Shown: positions 34,379-43,016 of the stretch, piece after piece
How the letters are laid out: each line of letters begins with the position of its first letter
Position numbering within the stretch: position 1 is the stretch's first letter
NCBI RefSeq assembly: GCF_000337215.1
Contig: NZ_AOHZ01000044.1
Coordinates: 2,746-66,745 of the forward strand
Origin: Natronolimnohabitans innermongolicus JCM 12255
Lineage (GTDB): Archaea > Halobacteriota > Halobacteria > Halobacteriales > Natrialbaceae
DNA: 64,000 bases
Direction of reading: 5' to 3'
Translations under genes and position numbers: made by a program
Notes under the pieces: generated by a model
What the model was told of the DNA's origin: nothing
Database searches by the model: none
The model's input: only the letters and a program-made list of their open reading frames with translations

Positions 34379-35062
34379 TCACGTTTCGTCTTGTTCGCGC
34401 AGTTCTTCGCTCGCCTCGCGGACCTCCCGCATCACGCTCGAGATGCGCTCTTCGGCCTCGAGTTCGTCCTCGACGGAGAGGTCGACGCCCTCGACCTCGA
34501 GCAGGAATTTGGCGACCTCGGTCGATTCGTACATTACGTCGTCGAGTTCCTCGGCGGTGAAGAAATCACACATCGCGCCGTAGAGGAAGGTCGCGCCCGC
34601 GGTTCGGACCTTCTCCTCGAACGACGAGCGAGCCTGGTTGACCGCCTGGGGCGTGTAGGTGTCGGTCATGAACGGCACGAGCTCAGGGAGGTTCTCGCCG
34701 ATTTTGGTCATTTCGACGCCGGTTTCGGTTCGGAAGTCAGAGCAGAGGCGGGCGATCGCCCACTCGCGCGCGGTAATATACGTCCGATCGCGAAGGAACT
34801 CGTTGACGCGGTCGTACTGCGCGCCGTCCATCTTCGTGAACCGGGCGTACTTCTGGACGTCCTCGGGGACGTCGTTCGCTTCGGGTTCGGGATCCGGAAC
34901 GTTCGGCATCGGCGCGTCGTCTTCGGTACCATCTTTCGCATCACCCGCGGCGGCGTCGTCCGTCGAATCGGTCGGCGCGTCGGCGGTCGGGGCGCTAACG
35001 TCGCTGCCGTCCTCGTCGATGTCCGATTCGAACTGCGCGGCGTTCGGGCCGTCCTCGTCCAT
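34379..35062 (-). CDS. DUF5806-family haloarchaeal protein
   Basis: Protein of 227 residues: an acidic disordered N-terminal third (many Asp, Ala and Thr), then a helical domain (EDVQKYARFTKMDGAQYDRVNEFLRDRTYITAREWAIARLCSDF) and a C-terminal coiled-coil-like region (AEERISSVMREVREASEELREQ). Matches the haloarchaeal DUF5806 type. Function unknown; no membrane or signal segments. Confidence 0.8.
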   Translation of the reverse strand: MDEDGPNAAQFESDIDEDGSDVSAPTADAPTDSTDDAAAGDAKDGTEDDAPMPNVPDPEPEANDVPEDVQKYARFTKMDGAQYDRVNEFLRDRTYITAREWAIARLCSDFRTETGVEMTKIGENLPELVPFMTDTYTPQAVNQARSSFEEKVRTAGATFLYGAMCDFFTAEELDDVMYESTEVAKFLLEVEGVDLSVEDELEAEERISSVMREVREASEELREQDET

Positions 35063-35498
35063 GGACCCGTATTACCAGCAACCCGAGATAAGGGTTGTTC
35101 TCGAGTGGTCGCCGCCGATCGGTACAATCGTCTTCAGCCGTCTATATCGGCCGCTCGAAGTGGTCTTGATTCCGGTCTCACTGTGCAAGCACCAACAGTA
35201 TTGGCGACAGTTTCGACCGCACACCGTTCGCCCTCGAAAAGAACGGTCGCTCCCAATGCGATAGCAGCGATCCAACCGCTGCGCTCTCAGCGAGTGCTGA
35301 TGGCACCCGTTCAGTCGACGACTGCTCGAGACCGCCCCCGAACCAACCGGGGCGCAGTTCACTGCGAGAGCCTTGAACACGACGGTTCTCGAGATCGGCC
35401 TCGAGAGCGACGAAATAACCGGTTCCACGAGAGTAAACGGCTTTCGTGTGGCCGGGAGTTCTACCGGATTTAAGTTCGTGAGGGTTATTCGGTACGGT
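35063..35498. other. Intergenic region with thiolase promoter
   Basis: No convincing gene in about 430 bp. Near the right end, GGATTTAAGTT (35467-35477) is a TATA-like element about 27 nt before the thiolase ATG, consistent with a leaderless transcript. The left part holds only spurious frames antisense to neighbours. Confidence 0.55.
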
Positions 35499-36635
35499 AT
35501 GTCACAGACGCCAGTCGTAGTCAAGGCAGTGCGGACGCCACAGGGGAAAGAAGACGGCGTGTACGCAGACGTTCGCAGCGAGGACCTCTCCGTCCCGCTG
35601 ATCGACGAAATCCTCGCCGAAACCGGTCTCTCCGGTGACGAGGTCGACGACCTGATGTGGGGCTGTGCCCAGCAGCGCGGCCAGCAGGACAACAACCTCG
35701 CGCGCATCATCGCGCTCCTCTCGGAGCTCGGCGAGAACGTTCCCGCGACGACGATCAACCGCTGGTGTGCCTCCTCGATGCAGGCGGTAATGTCGGCGTC
35801 CGACGCCATCGCGGCCGGCAACCGCGACGTCATCATCGCCGGCGGCGTCGAGAGCATGACCAACGTCCCGATGGACGGAGGCAGCACCGACTACCACCCC
35901 AAGCTGGCCGAGATGTACAACATCGGCGAGCTCCAGATGGGGATGACCGCCGAGAAGGTCGCCGAGGAGTACGGCGTCAGCCGCGAGGAACAGGACGAGT
36001 ACGCCGCCCGGAGCCAGCAACGCGCCGAGGAAGCGACCGAGGAAGGTCGCTTCGAGGACGAGATCGTCCCGATCGAAACCGACGACGGCACCGTCACCGA
36101 AGACGAGGGCATTCGTCCCGGTACCACGGCCGAAAAGCTCGCCGAACTCCCGACCGTCTTCAAATCTGATGGCACCGTCACGCCCGGCAACGCCTCCCAG
36201 ATTTCCGATGGTGCCGCTGCCGTGCTCGTCACGAGCAAGGCCTTCGCCGAGGAGAACGATCTCGAGATCCTGGCCGAGGTCGGCATGAACAACGTCGCCG
36301 GCGTCGACCCGACCGTCATGGGCATCGGCCCGGTCCCCGCAACCGAAGGACTGCTCGAGCGCAACGGTCGCGACATCGACGAGTACGATCTGGTCGAACT
36401 CAACGAGGCCTTCGCCAGCCAGTCGATCTACTCGCGGGACGAACTCGGTATCGATCCCGAGATCTTCAACGTCAACGGCGGCGCCATCGCCATCGGTCAC
36501 CCGCTCGGCGCCTCCGGCGCTCGCCTGCCCGTGACGCTGATCCACGAACTCAAAAAGCGCGGCGGCGGCCTCGGCCTGGCGACGCTCTGTGTCGGCTTCG
36601 GACAGGGAGCGGCGATCGAGTTCGAGGTCAACTAA
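35499..36635 (+). CDS. Thiolase (acetyl-CoA C-acyltransferase/acetyltransferase)
   Basis: Protein of 378 residues. Condensing/degradative thiolase with the acyl-accepting Cys in TINRWCASSMQAV, the family GGVESMTNVPM segment, ELNEAFASQSIY, the catalytic His in GHPLGASGARLPVTLIHEL, and the C-terminal base Cys in CVGFGQGAAIEFE. The last motif is usually CxGGGxG; here one Gly is Phe, a mild deviation. Acts in fatty-acid beta-oxidation or acetoacetyl-CoA formation, consistent with the acyl-CoA synthetase at 40.6 kb. Confidence 0.93.
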   Translation: MSQTPVVVKAVRTPQGKEDGVYADVRSEDLSVPLIDEILAETGLSGDEVDDLMWGCAQQRGQQDNNLARIIALLSELGENVPATTINRWCASSMQAVMSASDAIAAGNRDVIIAGGVESMTNVPMDGGSTDYHPKLAEMYNIGELQMGMTAEKVAEEYGVSREEQDEYAARSQQRAEEATEEGRFEDEIVPIETDDGTVTEDEGIRPGTTAEKLAELPTVFKSDGTVTPGNASQISDGAAAVLVTSKAFAEENDLEILAEVGMNNVAGVDPTVMGIGPVPATEGLLERNGRDIDEYDLVELNEAFASQSIYSRDELGIDPEIFNVNGGAIAIGHPLGASGARLPVTLIHELKKRGGGLGLATLCVGFGQGAAIEFEVN

Positions 36636-36647
36636 GGCGGTTATTCT

Positions 36648-36671
36648 AGGTTTTTTGGTCCAGATTTTGCG
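36648..36671 (+). repeat. Dispersed T-rich repeat, copy 2 (possible terminator)
   Basis: TTTTTTGGTCCAGATTTT starts 16 bp after the thiolase stop, in a position and composition suitable for archaeal T-tract termination. Same core as the copies at 30035-30058 (minus strand) and 54530-54552. Confidence 0.65.
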
Positions 36672-36918
36672 AACGAGCCGCGATAGCGGCGAGTGAGACA
36701 AACGGTGGTCGCGCCAGGGTGCGGCGATCGAGTTCGAGGGGAACTGAGACACGGCACCCGATTTCTCGTTTCGTCGTCGCAAATCCGTGAGCGACGCCAC
36801 GATCGGCTCGAGACGCCACCGTCGAAACACTCGCGACTCGAGACTGCACCCCCGGCGACACCTCGCGTGAACGCCGACATGACCGGGAATTTAGATAGCT
36901 CGAACCCGAACGGCTAGT

Positions 36919-37326
36919 ATGAGCAACATCCTGCTGGCGGCGCTCATCGGCATCCCGCTGGCCTGGCACCTCGGGCTCACCGCGATCACCTACTACGACG
37001 CCGAGCGGGTCGGCATGGAGCCCCGCAAGAAGTGGGTCGCGATCACGTTCTGTATCCCGCTCTTTGGCTTCTTTATCTACCTCTTCGAGCGCAGCGAACT
37101 CGATTACGATCCCGACGAGGACCCATACCGTGGGAACAATTTCAACATCCACCCGTCGAGAGCCGACGACGCGCCGCTGCGCTCGCGCGGCGACGACCGG
37201 CCCGATCCCGACGCGGAGTGGGACGGCGACTGGGAGGAGACGACCGAGTCGTCCGAATCCGACGAGTGGGGCACGCAGCGTGGAGAGTGGGGCGAGCGAG
37301 ACGACGAGACCGACGACTCCCGGTAG
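36919..37326 (+). CDS. Membrane protein with acidic C-terminal tail
   Basis: Protein of 135 residues: two N-terminal membrane helices (ILLAALIGIPLAWHLGLTAI and WVAITFCIPLFGFFIYLFE) with a short cytoplasmic loop (DAERVGMEPRKK), then a long Asp/Glu/Trp-rich tail. The helix pair resembles the PLDc_N-type membrane anchor found in many short prokaryotic proteins. TATA-like TTTAGATA lies about 27 nt upstream of the ATG. Function unknown. Confidence 0.7.
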   Translation: MSNILLAALIGIPLAWHLGLTAITYYDAERVGMEPRKKWVAITFCIPLFGFFIYLFERSELDYDPDEDPYRGNNFNIHPSRADDAPLRSRGDDRPDPDAEWDGDWEETTESSESDEWGTQRGEWGERDDETDDSR

Positions 37327-37378
37327 CGGGGTCGTGGCGAACCGAGCCGCGACGCTCCTCGAGGGGCGCTCCGTGTCT

Positions 37379-37420
37379 CGCAGACCGCGAATCGCAGATC
37401 GCAGATCACAGATCACAGAC
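37379..37420. repeat. Heptanucleotide tandem repeat
   Basis: Six head-to-tail 7-bp units of the form CGCAGAT (CGCAGAC, CGCGAAT, CGCAGAT, CGCAGAT, CACAGAT, CACAGAC) in the gap between two convergent genes. No function evident. Confidence 0.8.
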
Positions 37421-37491
37421 CGTACTCGAGAGCGCTCGCTACGGAGCGCGGTATCCGGTCGAGGCCGGACGAAACGCGAGACCGGTCGAAC

Positions 37492-39186
37492 TCAGTCGTC
37501 CGCCGGTGTCGCGCCGCCGCTTTGTCCGCCTTCGAAGCGCTCGGCGGGCACCGTGCCGTCGTCGTTCCAGCCCCGTTCCGCGTAGTACTCCTCGAGTCCG
37601 GTCTCGAAGTCGGGGATCTCGTAGGGGACGGTGTCGTCGTCGCGGTCGAAACCGCGCTGGTTGTTGAAGTGGCGCTCGAGGGAGACGACGGTGCCGCCGA
37701 GTTCCAGCAGCTCCTCGTAGTCGGCGTCGAGCAACTGCTCGAGTCGCTCGGGCGTGACGAAGTCCCGCGAGAACTTACAGAGGACGCCGCTGTCTTTGAT
37801 CGCGTTGAGGTTCTCGAGTTCGACGAGTTTGGGAGGTTTCCCCTCGAGGCCGTCCTTTTCGAACGCGTCGTCCTGGTCGACGAGCGGGTACTCGTAGGGG
37901 TAGAACTCGGCGTACATGTGGTCGGCGCCGCGGTTCGAGGTGGCGAAGGCGAGCCCCTGACCGTTCAGCGTTCGGCCGTCGTGAGCGGGGAACTCCATGC
38001 CCTTGGCCGTCCAGTTTTCGACGCCGAGTTCGTCGTGGAAGGCGTCGATACCCTCGGCGAGCGTGTCGCCGACGTCCTCGCGGTAGGCGATTTTCTCGAC
38101 GAGGTCGTGGATGAGCTCGGCGTTGCCGAACTCGTCCTCGCTCGCGAGGTAAGCCGCGACGGCGTCGCCCGCGGAAATGGTATCGAGCCCGAGTTCGTCA
38201 CAGAGCTTGTTCGACTGCATCACGTCGACGACGTCGTCGACGCCCGAGTTCGAGCCGAAAGCCATGACGGTCTCGTACTCCGGCCCCTCAGTGACGACGC
38301 CTCGCTCTTCGTCTTTCGTCGGGAGCTTACAGGCGAAGGCACAGGCCGAACAGGTTCCTTTCTTGTACTTCTTCTCGGCGACGGCGTCGCCGCCGATGTC
38401 GGATGCCCCTTCGAAGGAGAGCTCGGAGAAGTACCGCGTCGGCAGCGCCTCGACCATGTTCGCGTACTCCGTGACGGAGGTCGTTCCGGACTCCTTCATC
38501 GGGTGGTCGACCTGGGCGGCCTCGCCGTGGATCTCCATCTGAACCTGCGGGATCTCGACCTCGTTGGTCGAGTCGCCGTCGAAGGTGATCGCCTTGACGT
38601 TCTTCGAACCGAGAACCGCGCCGAGTCCGCCGCGGCCGAAGGCTCGCTCCTCGGAAGTCATGATCGAAGCGAACCGAACGCGGTTCTCGCCGGCCGGGCC
38701 GACGACGACCGTGTGTTCCGACTCGAGGCCGTGTTCGTCCTCGATGTAGTCGCAGGTTTCGGGAACGGTGGCCTCCTCGAGATTTGGAACGTCCTCGAAC
38801 TCGACGCCGTCGTCGGTGACGTGGACGATGACGAGGTCGTCGCTCGCGCCGGTGATCTCGACGGCGCTGTAGCCCGTTCCGGTAAAGTTCCGCGAGAGGA
38901 AGCCGCCGGCGTTCGACGACAGCAGGCCGTCGGTCAGCGGTGAAACGCTCGTCGCGGACATCCGTCCGGTGAAACTCATCGTCGAGTGCTGAAGCGGGCC
39001 CGTCGCGAAGTAGAGGCGGTTGTCGGCGCCCAGCGGATCAGCGTCGAAGGGGATCCGATCGTGGGCGAGTTTCGTTCCCAGCGCCCGCCCGCCGAGGAAC
39101 GACTCGAGTACGTCGTCGATTGTCTCGGTTTCGGCTGTCCGTTCCCCGACGTCGACCGTACACAGTGGTCCCCGAACGTGTTTCAT
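37492..39186 (-). CDS. Aldehyde:ferredoxin oxidoreductase (tungsten-pterin enzyme)
   Basis: Oxidises aldehydes to acids with ferredoxin as acceptor, 564 residues. N-terminal domain with GGRALGTKL and the pterin-binding FTGRMSATSVSPLTDGLLSSNAGG segment; ERAFGRGGLGAVLGSKNVKAI is the AOR hallmark. The [4Fe-4S] ligands are CSACAFAC (CxxCxxxC) plus the Cys in DSGVLCKF. It needs the bis-pterin tungsten cofactor, to which MoaB at 8.7 kb would contribute. It is slightly shorter than hyperthermophile AORs (about 600). An inverted repeat lies 100 bp upstream. Confidence 0.94.
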   Translation of the reverse strand: MKHVRGPLCTVDVGERTAETETIDDVLESFLGGRALGTKLAHDRIPFDADPLGADNRLYFATGPLQHSTMSFTGRMSATSVSPLTDGLLSSNAGGFLSRNFTGTGYSAVEITGASDDLVIVHVTDDGVEFEDVPNLEEATVPETCDYIEDEHGLESEHTVVVGPAGENRVRFASIMTSEERAFGRGGLGAVLGSKNVKAITFDGDSTNEVEIPQVQMEIHGEAAQVDHPMKESGTTSVTEYANMVEALPTRYFSELSFEGASDIGGDAVAEKKYKKGTCSACAFACKLPTKDEERGVVTEGPEYETVMAFGSNSGVDDVVDVMQSNKLCDELGLDTISAGDAVAAYLASEDEFGNAELIHDLVEKIAYREDVGDTLAEGIDAFHDELGVENWTAKGMEFPAHDGRTLNGQGLAFATSNRGADHMYAEFYPYEYPLVDQDDAFEKDGLEGKPPKLVELENLNAIKDSGVLCKFSRDFVTPERLEQLLDADYEELLELGGTVVSLERHFNNQRGFDRDDDTVPYEIPDFETGLEEYYAERGWNDDGTVPAERFEGGQSGGATPADD

Positions 39187-39285
39187 GTGATTGGTATTGC
39201 CTTCCGTGGCTGCAAAACGGTATCGGTTCGTTCTATGCTATCACCGAATTTTGATGTGGTCCTACACAATATCTGTATCTTCATT

Positions 39286-39315
39286 GTGAGACAGTCAGTA
39301 AAGCGATTGTCTCAC
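39286..39315. promoter_or_regulatory. Inverted repeat upstream of the AOR gene
   Basis: Perfect 8-bp arms GTGAGACA (39286-39293) and TGTCTCAC (39308-39315) with a 14-bp spacer, in the 228-bp divergent gap between the AOR gene (start 39186) and the DUF2391 gene (start 39415). Size and spacing suit a dimeric regulator; the regulator is unknown. Confidence 0.5.
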
Positions 39316-39414
39316 GCTATCGAACTGACGTCCAGCGCCGCTTCGTCGTCTCGTCCCATGCGGAAGAGACGGTCGTTCGACGACCTTTACGTCCGATAGT
39401 GAGAGGGAACTCGT

Positions 39415-39984
39415 ATGTCACGATCGGAGCGGCCGCCGAACGATCCGACGCTCGACGACCTCTACGAGCAACTCGAGACCCTGGAGGAGACGGTCGACGA
39501 TCCCGCCGAGCGCACGGAAGTTCGTCGGACGATGCGGCTGGTCGACCGGCTCTCTCCCGCGGGGGCTGTCGGGGACGTGATAACTCGATTTACGGGGAAG
39601 GACAAGGCGGAGGCGTTCGTGGGCAGCGTCGTCATCGGCATGCCGCTGCTCGTCGAGGACGGCGTCCTCGATATCGGCGAGTTCCTCGCCGAGACGCCGG
39701 CGTTCGCCGCGATCAATATCGCGCTCGCCGTCGCCCTGGTGGTCGGCATCCTCTACGTCGCCGACTTTCGCGAGGTCCAGATTCACAACCCATACCTCGG
39801 CGTCGTGCCGCGCCGGCCCGTCTGGGTGCTCGCCATCGCCTTCGCGACCGCGACGGCGATGATGACCCTCTGGGGTCGCGTGACGTGGGACGAGCCGTGG
39901 GTGAACCTCTGTCAGGTCTCGGTGATCTTCACGGCGATGGCGATCGGCGGTTCGCTGGGCGACATCTTGCCCGGCGAAGACTGA
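39415..39984 (+). CDS. DUF2391-family membrane protein
   Basis: Protein of 189 residues. An N-terminal coiled-coil-like soluble part (LDDLYEQLETLEETVDDPAERTEVRRTMRLVDRL), then a membrane domain with segments AFVGSVVIGMPLLVEDGVL, AINIALAVALVVGILYVADF, VWVLAIAFATATAMMTLWG and a final helix. This matches the DUF2391 (putative integral membrane) family. Function unknown. Confidence 0.82.
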   Translation: MSRSERPPNDPTLDDLYEQLETLEETVDDPAERTEVRRTMRLVDRLSPAGAVGDVITRFTGKDKAEAFVGSVVIGMPLLVEDGVLDIGEFLAETPAFAAINIALAVALVVGILYVADFREVQIHNPYLGVVPRRPVWVLAIAFATATAMMTLWGRVTWDEPWVNLCQVSVIFTAMAIGGSLGDILPGED

Positions 39985-40002
39985 ACGCCGACGAGAAGCG
40001 GT

Positions 40003-40275
40003 TCAGTCCGACGCCTGCAGCTTCGCGACTTCGTCGTCGGGAACGTGCAGTTCGTCGTCGAGCACGACCTCGAGTCGGTCGTCCTCGAACAGGCGATCGA
40101 TCTGCTCGTCGGTGAACCGGCCGTCACACTCCGGACCGATGAACGTCACGAAGCGGTCGGTACGCTCGACGACGGTCGCCAGCGAGTCGCCGGTGCGGTA
40201 GTAGTAGCGAACCGTCGTTCCGGGGAAGAGGGCGTCCGACGTCGTTCGGGCGTATTTCCAGCGGGGACAGACCAT
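40003..40275 (-). CDS. Small haloarchaeal protein, unknown function
   Basis: Protein of 90 residues starting MVCPRWKYARTTSDALFPGT. It has a beta-rich middle (VRYYYRTGDSLATVVERTDRFVTFIG) and an acidic tail, with an SH3-like or KOW-like look but no firm match. Convergent with the DUF2391 gene, with an 18-bp gap. Confidence 0.6.
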   Translation of the reverse strand: MVCPRWKYARTTSDALFPGTTVRYYYRTGDSLATVVERTDRFVTFIGPECDGRFTDEQIDRLFEDDRLEVVLDDELHVPDDEVAKLQASD

Positions 40276-40594
40276 ACTCGAGGACAGTCGGAAGGTGCTA
40301 TATTTCTTGTGGACGACTTGGATTCGAACCGGGCAGAATCGGAACGAATCACGATCGGGAATCGTCTCCCACCTCGACCGGTCGCTCGTCGCTGGCTCTC
40401 ATCGCCTGGAAAATCGGTCGTCTCACAGCGCGGCGGGACCACGACAGTAGCGACTGGACATCATACGCACCCGGTCGACGACGGACCTTGCCATCGGTGT
40501 GAAACTCGGGTGAGCAGCTACGATAGCCGTCAGTGCCAGCGACCCACAGACAGTGTTGTCGTGGCGTCTCCGGATATCGGCCCGGGTGGTCAGA
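40276..40594. other. Intergenic region, nothing recognised
   Basis: About 320 bp without a convincing gene. The right-hand gene's TATA-like GTGCTATATTTC occurs near 40298. A GGATTCGAACC stretch near 40319 resembles a tRNA T-arm but has no matching partner strand, so it is not called. Confidence 0.5.
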
Positions 40595-42559
40595 TCAGGC
40601 CTCCGCCTCGGCGTACATCCGGTCGACGCGGTCTTCGAACTCGTCCATGATGACTCGTCGCTTCTTCTTCATCGTCGGCGTCAGCATGTCGTTCTCCTCG
40701 GTGAACTCGCGCGGGACGAGTTCGAACTGCTTGATCGTCTCGTGTTTCTCGAAGTCTTCGTTGACGCGGTCGACCTCCTGCTGGATGTACTCGCGGACAC
40801 GGTCGTCGTCACACAGCTCCTCGGAGTCGTCGGGAAGGTCGATTCCCTCTTCGTCGGCCCAGTCGCGAACGTGCTCTTCGTTGGGGACGAGCAGTGCGCC
40901 GATGAACTTCTCGCCGTCGCCGGTGACCATCGCCTGTTCGACGATCTCGCTGGCGGCGAAGGCGTCCTCGATCGGACCCGGCGCGACGTTCTTCCCGGTC
41001 GAGAGGACGATGATCTGCTTGACGCGGTCGCGGAACTCGAGGTAGCCGTCGGGTCGGATGTGGACGATGTCGCCGGTCCGGAACCACCGCGTGCCGTCGT
41101 CGTCCTCGGTGAACGAGCCCTGGGTCGCGCCGGGCTTGTTCCAGTAGCCCTGCGTGACGTTGGGGCCGCTGACGAGGAGTTCCCCGACGTCGCCGGGGTC
41201 GTCGGTAAAGGCCTCCTGGTTGGCGACGCTCTCGTCGACTTTCAGGTCGACGCCGTCGAGCGCCGGACCGATTGTTCCGATCTTGACCGCCTCGGGCGGG
41301 TTCGTCGTGACGACCGGCGATGTTTCGGTCAGTCCGTACCCCTCGTAGATCGGTAGTCCCATCGCGTGATAGAGCTGACAGAGTTCCTTCGAGAGGCTCC
41401 CGCCGCCGCTGATGAGTAGCTCGATTTCGCCGCCGAGTGCCTCCCGAACCGTCGAGAAGACGAGTTTGTCGGCGAGCGCCTGCTTGGCCTTGAGAATCGG
41501 GCCGGGACTGTCGGCTTCCTGGTACTGAACGCCGACGTCGGTCGCCCACTCGAAGATCCGCCGTTTCGCGTCGGATTGGCTGGCCTGTTCGCGGATTCCG
41601 TCGTAGATCTTCTCGTAGACCCGCGGAACGCTCGTCGCGGTCGTCGGCTGGACGAGTTCGAAGTCTTCCTGGAGCGTGTCGGGATCCTCGGCGTAGGCGA
41701 CCGAGGCGCCGCTGGCGAACAGGACGAAGTGGCCCGCCGTTCGCTCGAAAACGTGGGCCAGCGGCAGGTACGACATCGCCTTCGACTCCTGGTCTAACGT
41801 CGGGACGTCGTCGGCCTTGTCCGGCCGCGGGCCGTACCGCTTGCGGACCGCGTTGACGTTCGAGCGGAAGTTCCAGTGGGTTAGCTGGACGCCCTTCGGC
41901 TGGCCCGTCGTCCCGCTGGTGTAGATCAGGCTGGCCAGATCGTCGAGTTCGACCGCGTCGATGCGGGCTTCGTAGGCCTCGCGGTCGAAGTTCTCCTCGC
42001 CGCGGTCGTAGATCTCTCCGAGGGTGTGGATGTCCGAGCGGTCGTCGTACCCCTCGAATTCGTCCATCGAGACGATGAACTCGAGGTCCAGTTCGTCCTC
42101 GACCTCGAGAACTCGTTCGAGCAGGGCCTCGTTTTCGACGACGACGGCCGAGGCGTCGGGATCGTCGAGGAGGTACTCGACCTGATTCGGCGAAGAACTC
42201 GTGTAAACCGTCGTGATGGCGGCACCGGCGGTGAGCAGGGCGAAGTCACACTGGGCCCACTCCATTCGGGTGTTGGCGAAGATGCCGACGCGATCGCCGC
42301 GGTCGACGCCGAGGTCGTGAAAGCCCGCCGAGAGCTTGCGTACGATATCGGCCATCTCGGCGTACGAAATCGCTCGATACTCGCCGGGCGTCGCCGCCGG
42401 CAACACGGAATCGGTCAGGGACCGATCGTAGATGCCGCCTTTGTAGCGCTGGGCTGGACGGTTCGAGTTCCGTTCGACGGATTCTTCGAACATTCGTCCG
42501 AGCGTCGTTTCACCGATCACCTCGTCTTCGTACTCTCGTTCGGCCTCCCGCCAGTTCAT
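40595..42559 (-). CDS. Long-chain acyl-CoA synthetase (AMP-forming)
   Basis: Protein of 654 residues. ANL superfamily adenylating enzyme: P-loop YTSGTTGQPKGV, YEGYGLTETSPVV (motif A5), WFRTGDIVHIRPDGYLEFRDRVKQIIVLSTGKNVAP (A7-A8 hinge with D and R), and a C-terminal KKKRRVIMDEF. Activates fatty acids with CoA for degradation or lipid turnover, consistent with the thiolase nearby. A palindrome sits at its promoter. The start MNWREAEREYEDEV is leaderless-compatible (TATA-like TTTTATCG about 27 nt upstream). Confidence 0.94.
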   Translation of the reverse strand: MNWREAEREYEDEVIGETTLGRMFEESVERNSNRPAQRYKGGIYDRSLTDSVLPAATPGEYRAISYAEMADIVRKLSAGFHDLGVDRGDRVGIFANTRMEWAQCDFALLTAGAAITTVYTSSSPNQVEYLLDDPDASAVVVENEALLERVLEVEDELDLEFIVSMDEFEGYDDRSDIHTLGEIYDRGEENFDREAYEARIDAVELDDLASLIYTSGTTGQPKGVQLTHWNFRSNVNAVRKRYGPRPDKADDVPTLDQESKAMSYLPLAHVFERTAGHFVLFASGASVAYAEDPDTLQEDFELVQPTTATSVPRVYEKIYDGIREQASQSDAKRRIFEWATDVGVQYQEADSPGPILKAKQALADKLVFSTVREALGGEIELLISGGGSLSKELCQLYHAMGLPIYEGYGLTETSPVVTTNPPEAVKIGTIGPALDGVDLKVDESVANQEAFTDDPGDVGELLVSGPNVTQGYWNKPGATQGSFTEDDDGTRWFRTGDIVHIRPDGYLEFRDRVKQIIVLSTGKNVAPGPIEDAFAASEIVEQAMVTGDGEKFIGALLVPNEEHVRDWADEEGIDLPDDSEELCDDDRVREYIQQEVDRVNEDFEKHETIKQFELVPREFTEENDMLTPTMKKKRRVIMDEFEDRVDRMYAEAEA

Positions 42560-42580
42560 ATACGCGTGACAGTACCTCCC

Positions 42581-42606
42581 GTACGATAAAACGTAGTGAA
42601 ACTACG
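42581..42606 (-). promoter_or_regulatory. Promoter of the acyl-CoA synthetase gene with abutting palindrome
   Basis: The minus-strand TATA-like CGTTTTATCGTAC (42581-42593) is directly preceded by the palindrome CGTAGT-TTC-ACTACG (42592-42606), so a bound factor would cover the BRE/TFB site. Confidence 0.5.
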
Positions 42607-43016
42607 GGGAGTCTACTTCCGCATCTCTCAGAAACGCATAATGAGTATACAACGCCTATAATGCCCTATATCGAGGATGCACCAACAACTTCTTGAGAGT
42701 TTATCAGTAGGGAAAGGTGACAGTTTCGTCTCGCGTCACGAGAAAAACGGATACTGGTGAATTCGAGGTTCGTCCATTCGATCGGTTCTTCAGTCCCCAT
42801 TCGTTACATTCCATCGTCGCCACGAGGGCTCGGCCGTCGAACCGAGTTGAATGGACGGCCATCAGTCGGTTTCGCCACGGTCGCTGGTCGGATCTGATTG
42901 ACCGAGAAACCGATCCAGCGCCGACGAACCATCTCAGGGGGAGACAGGAGCACACCCGTTAGCCAGCGTCCCGATCGGTCGATTCGGCGACCGTGACGGT
43001 CCGTCCGAGGTCGGGC
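42607..43016. other. Intergenic region, no supported gene
   Basis: About 410 bp, more AT-rich on the left (TATAATGCCCTATATCG near 42658). Frames of 81-83 codons exist on both strands but overlap each other, have atypical composition and no recognisable domain, so none is called. Confidence 0.55.

Noticed and set aside
32501-35473. A 990-codon open frame on the plus strand
   Set aside because: It runs across several well-supported genes on both strands and non-coding spacers; it is open only because stop codons are rare in GC-rich DNA.
40315-40345. Possible tRNA because of a GGATTCGAACC T-arm-like string
   Set aside because: No matching acceptor or anticodon arms on either strand and no similarity to a neighbouring tRNA.
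42704-42962. Two overlapping frames of 81-83 codons on opposite strands
   Set aside because: No promoter, domain or typical codon bias; overlapping each other. Left as intergenic.
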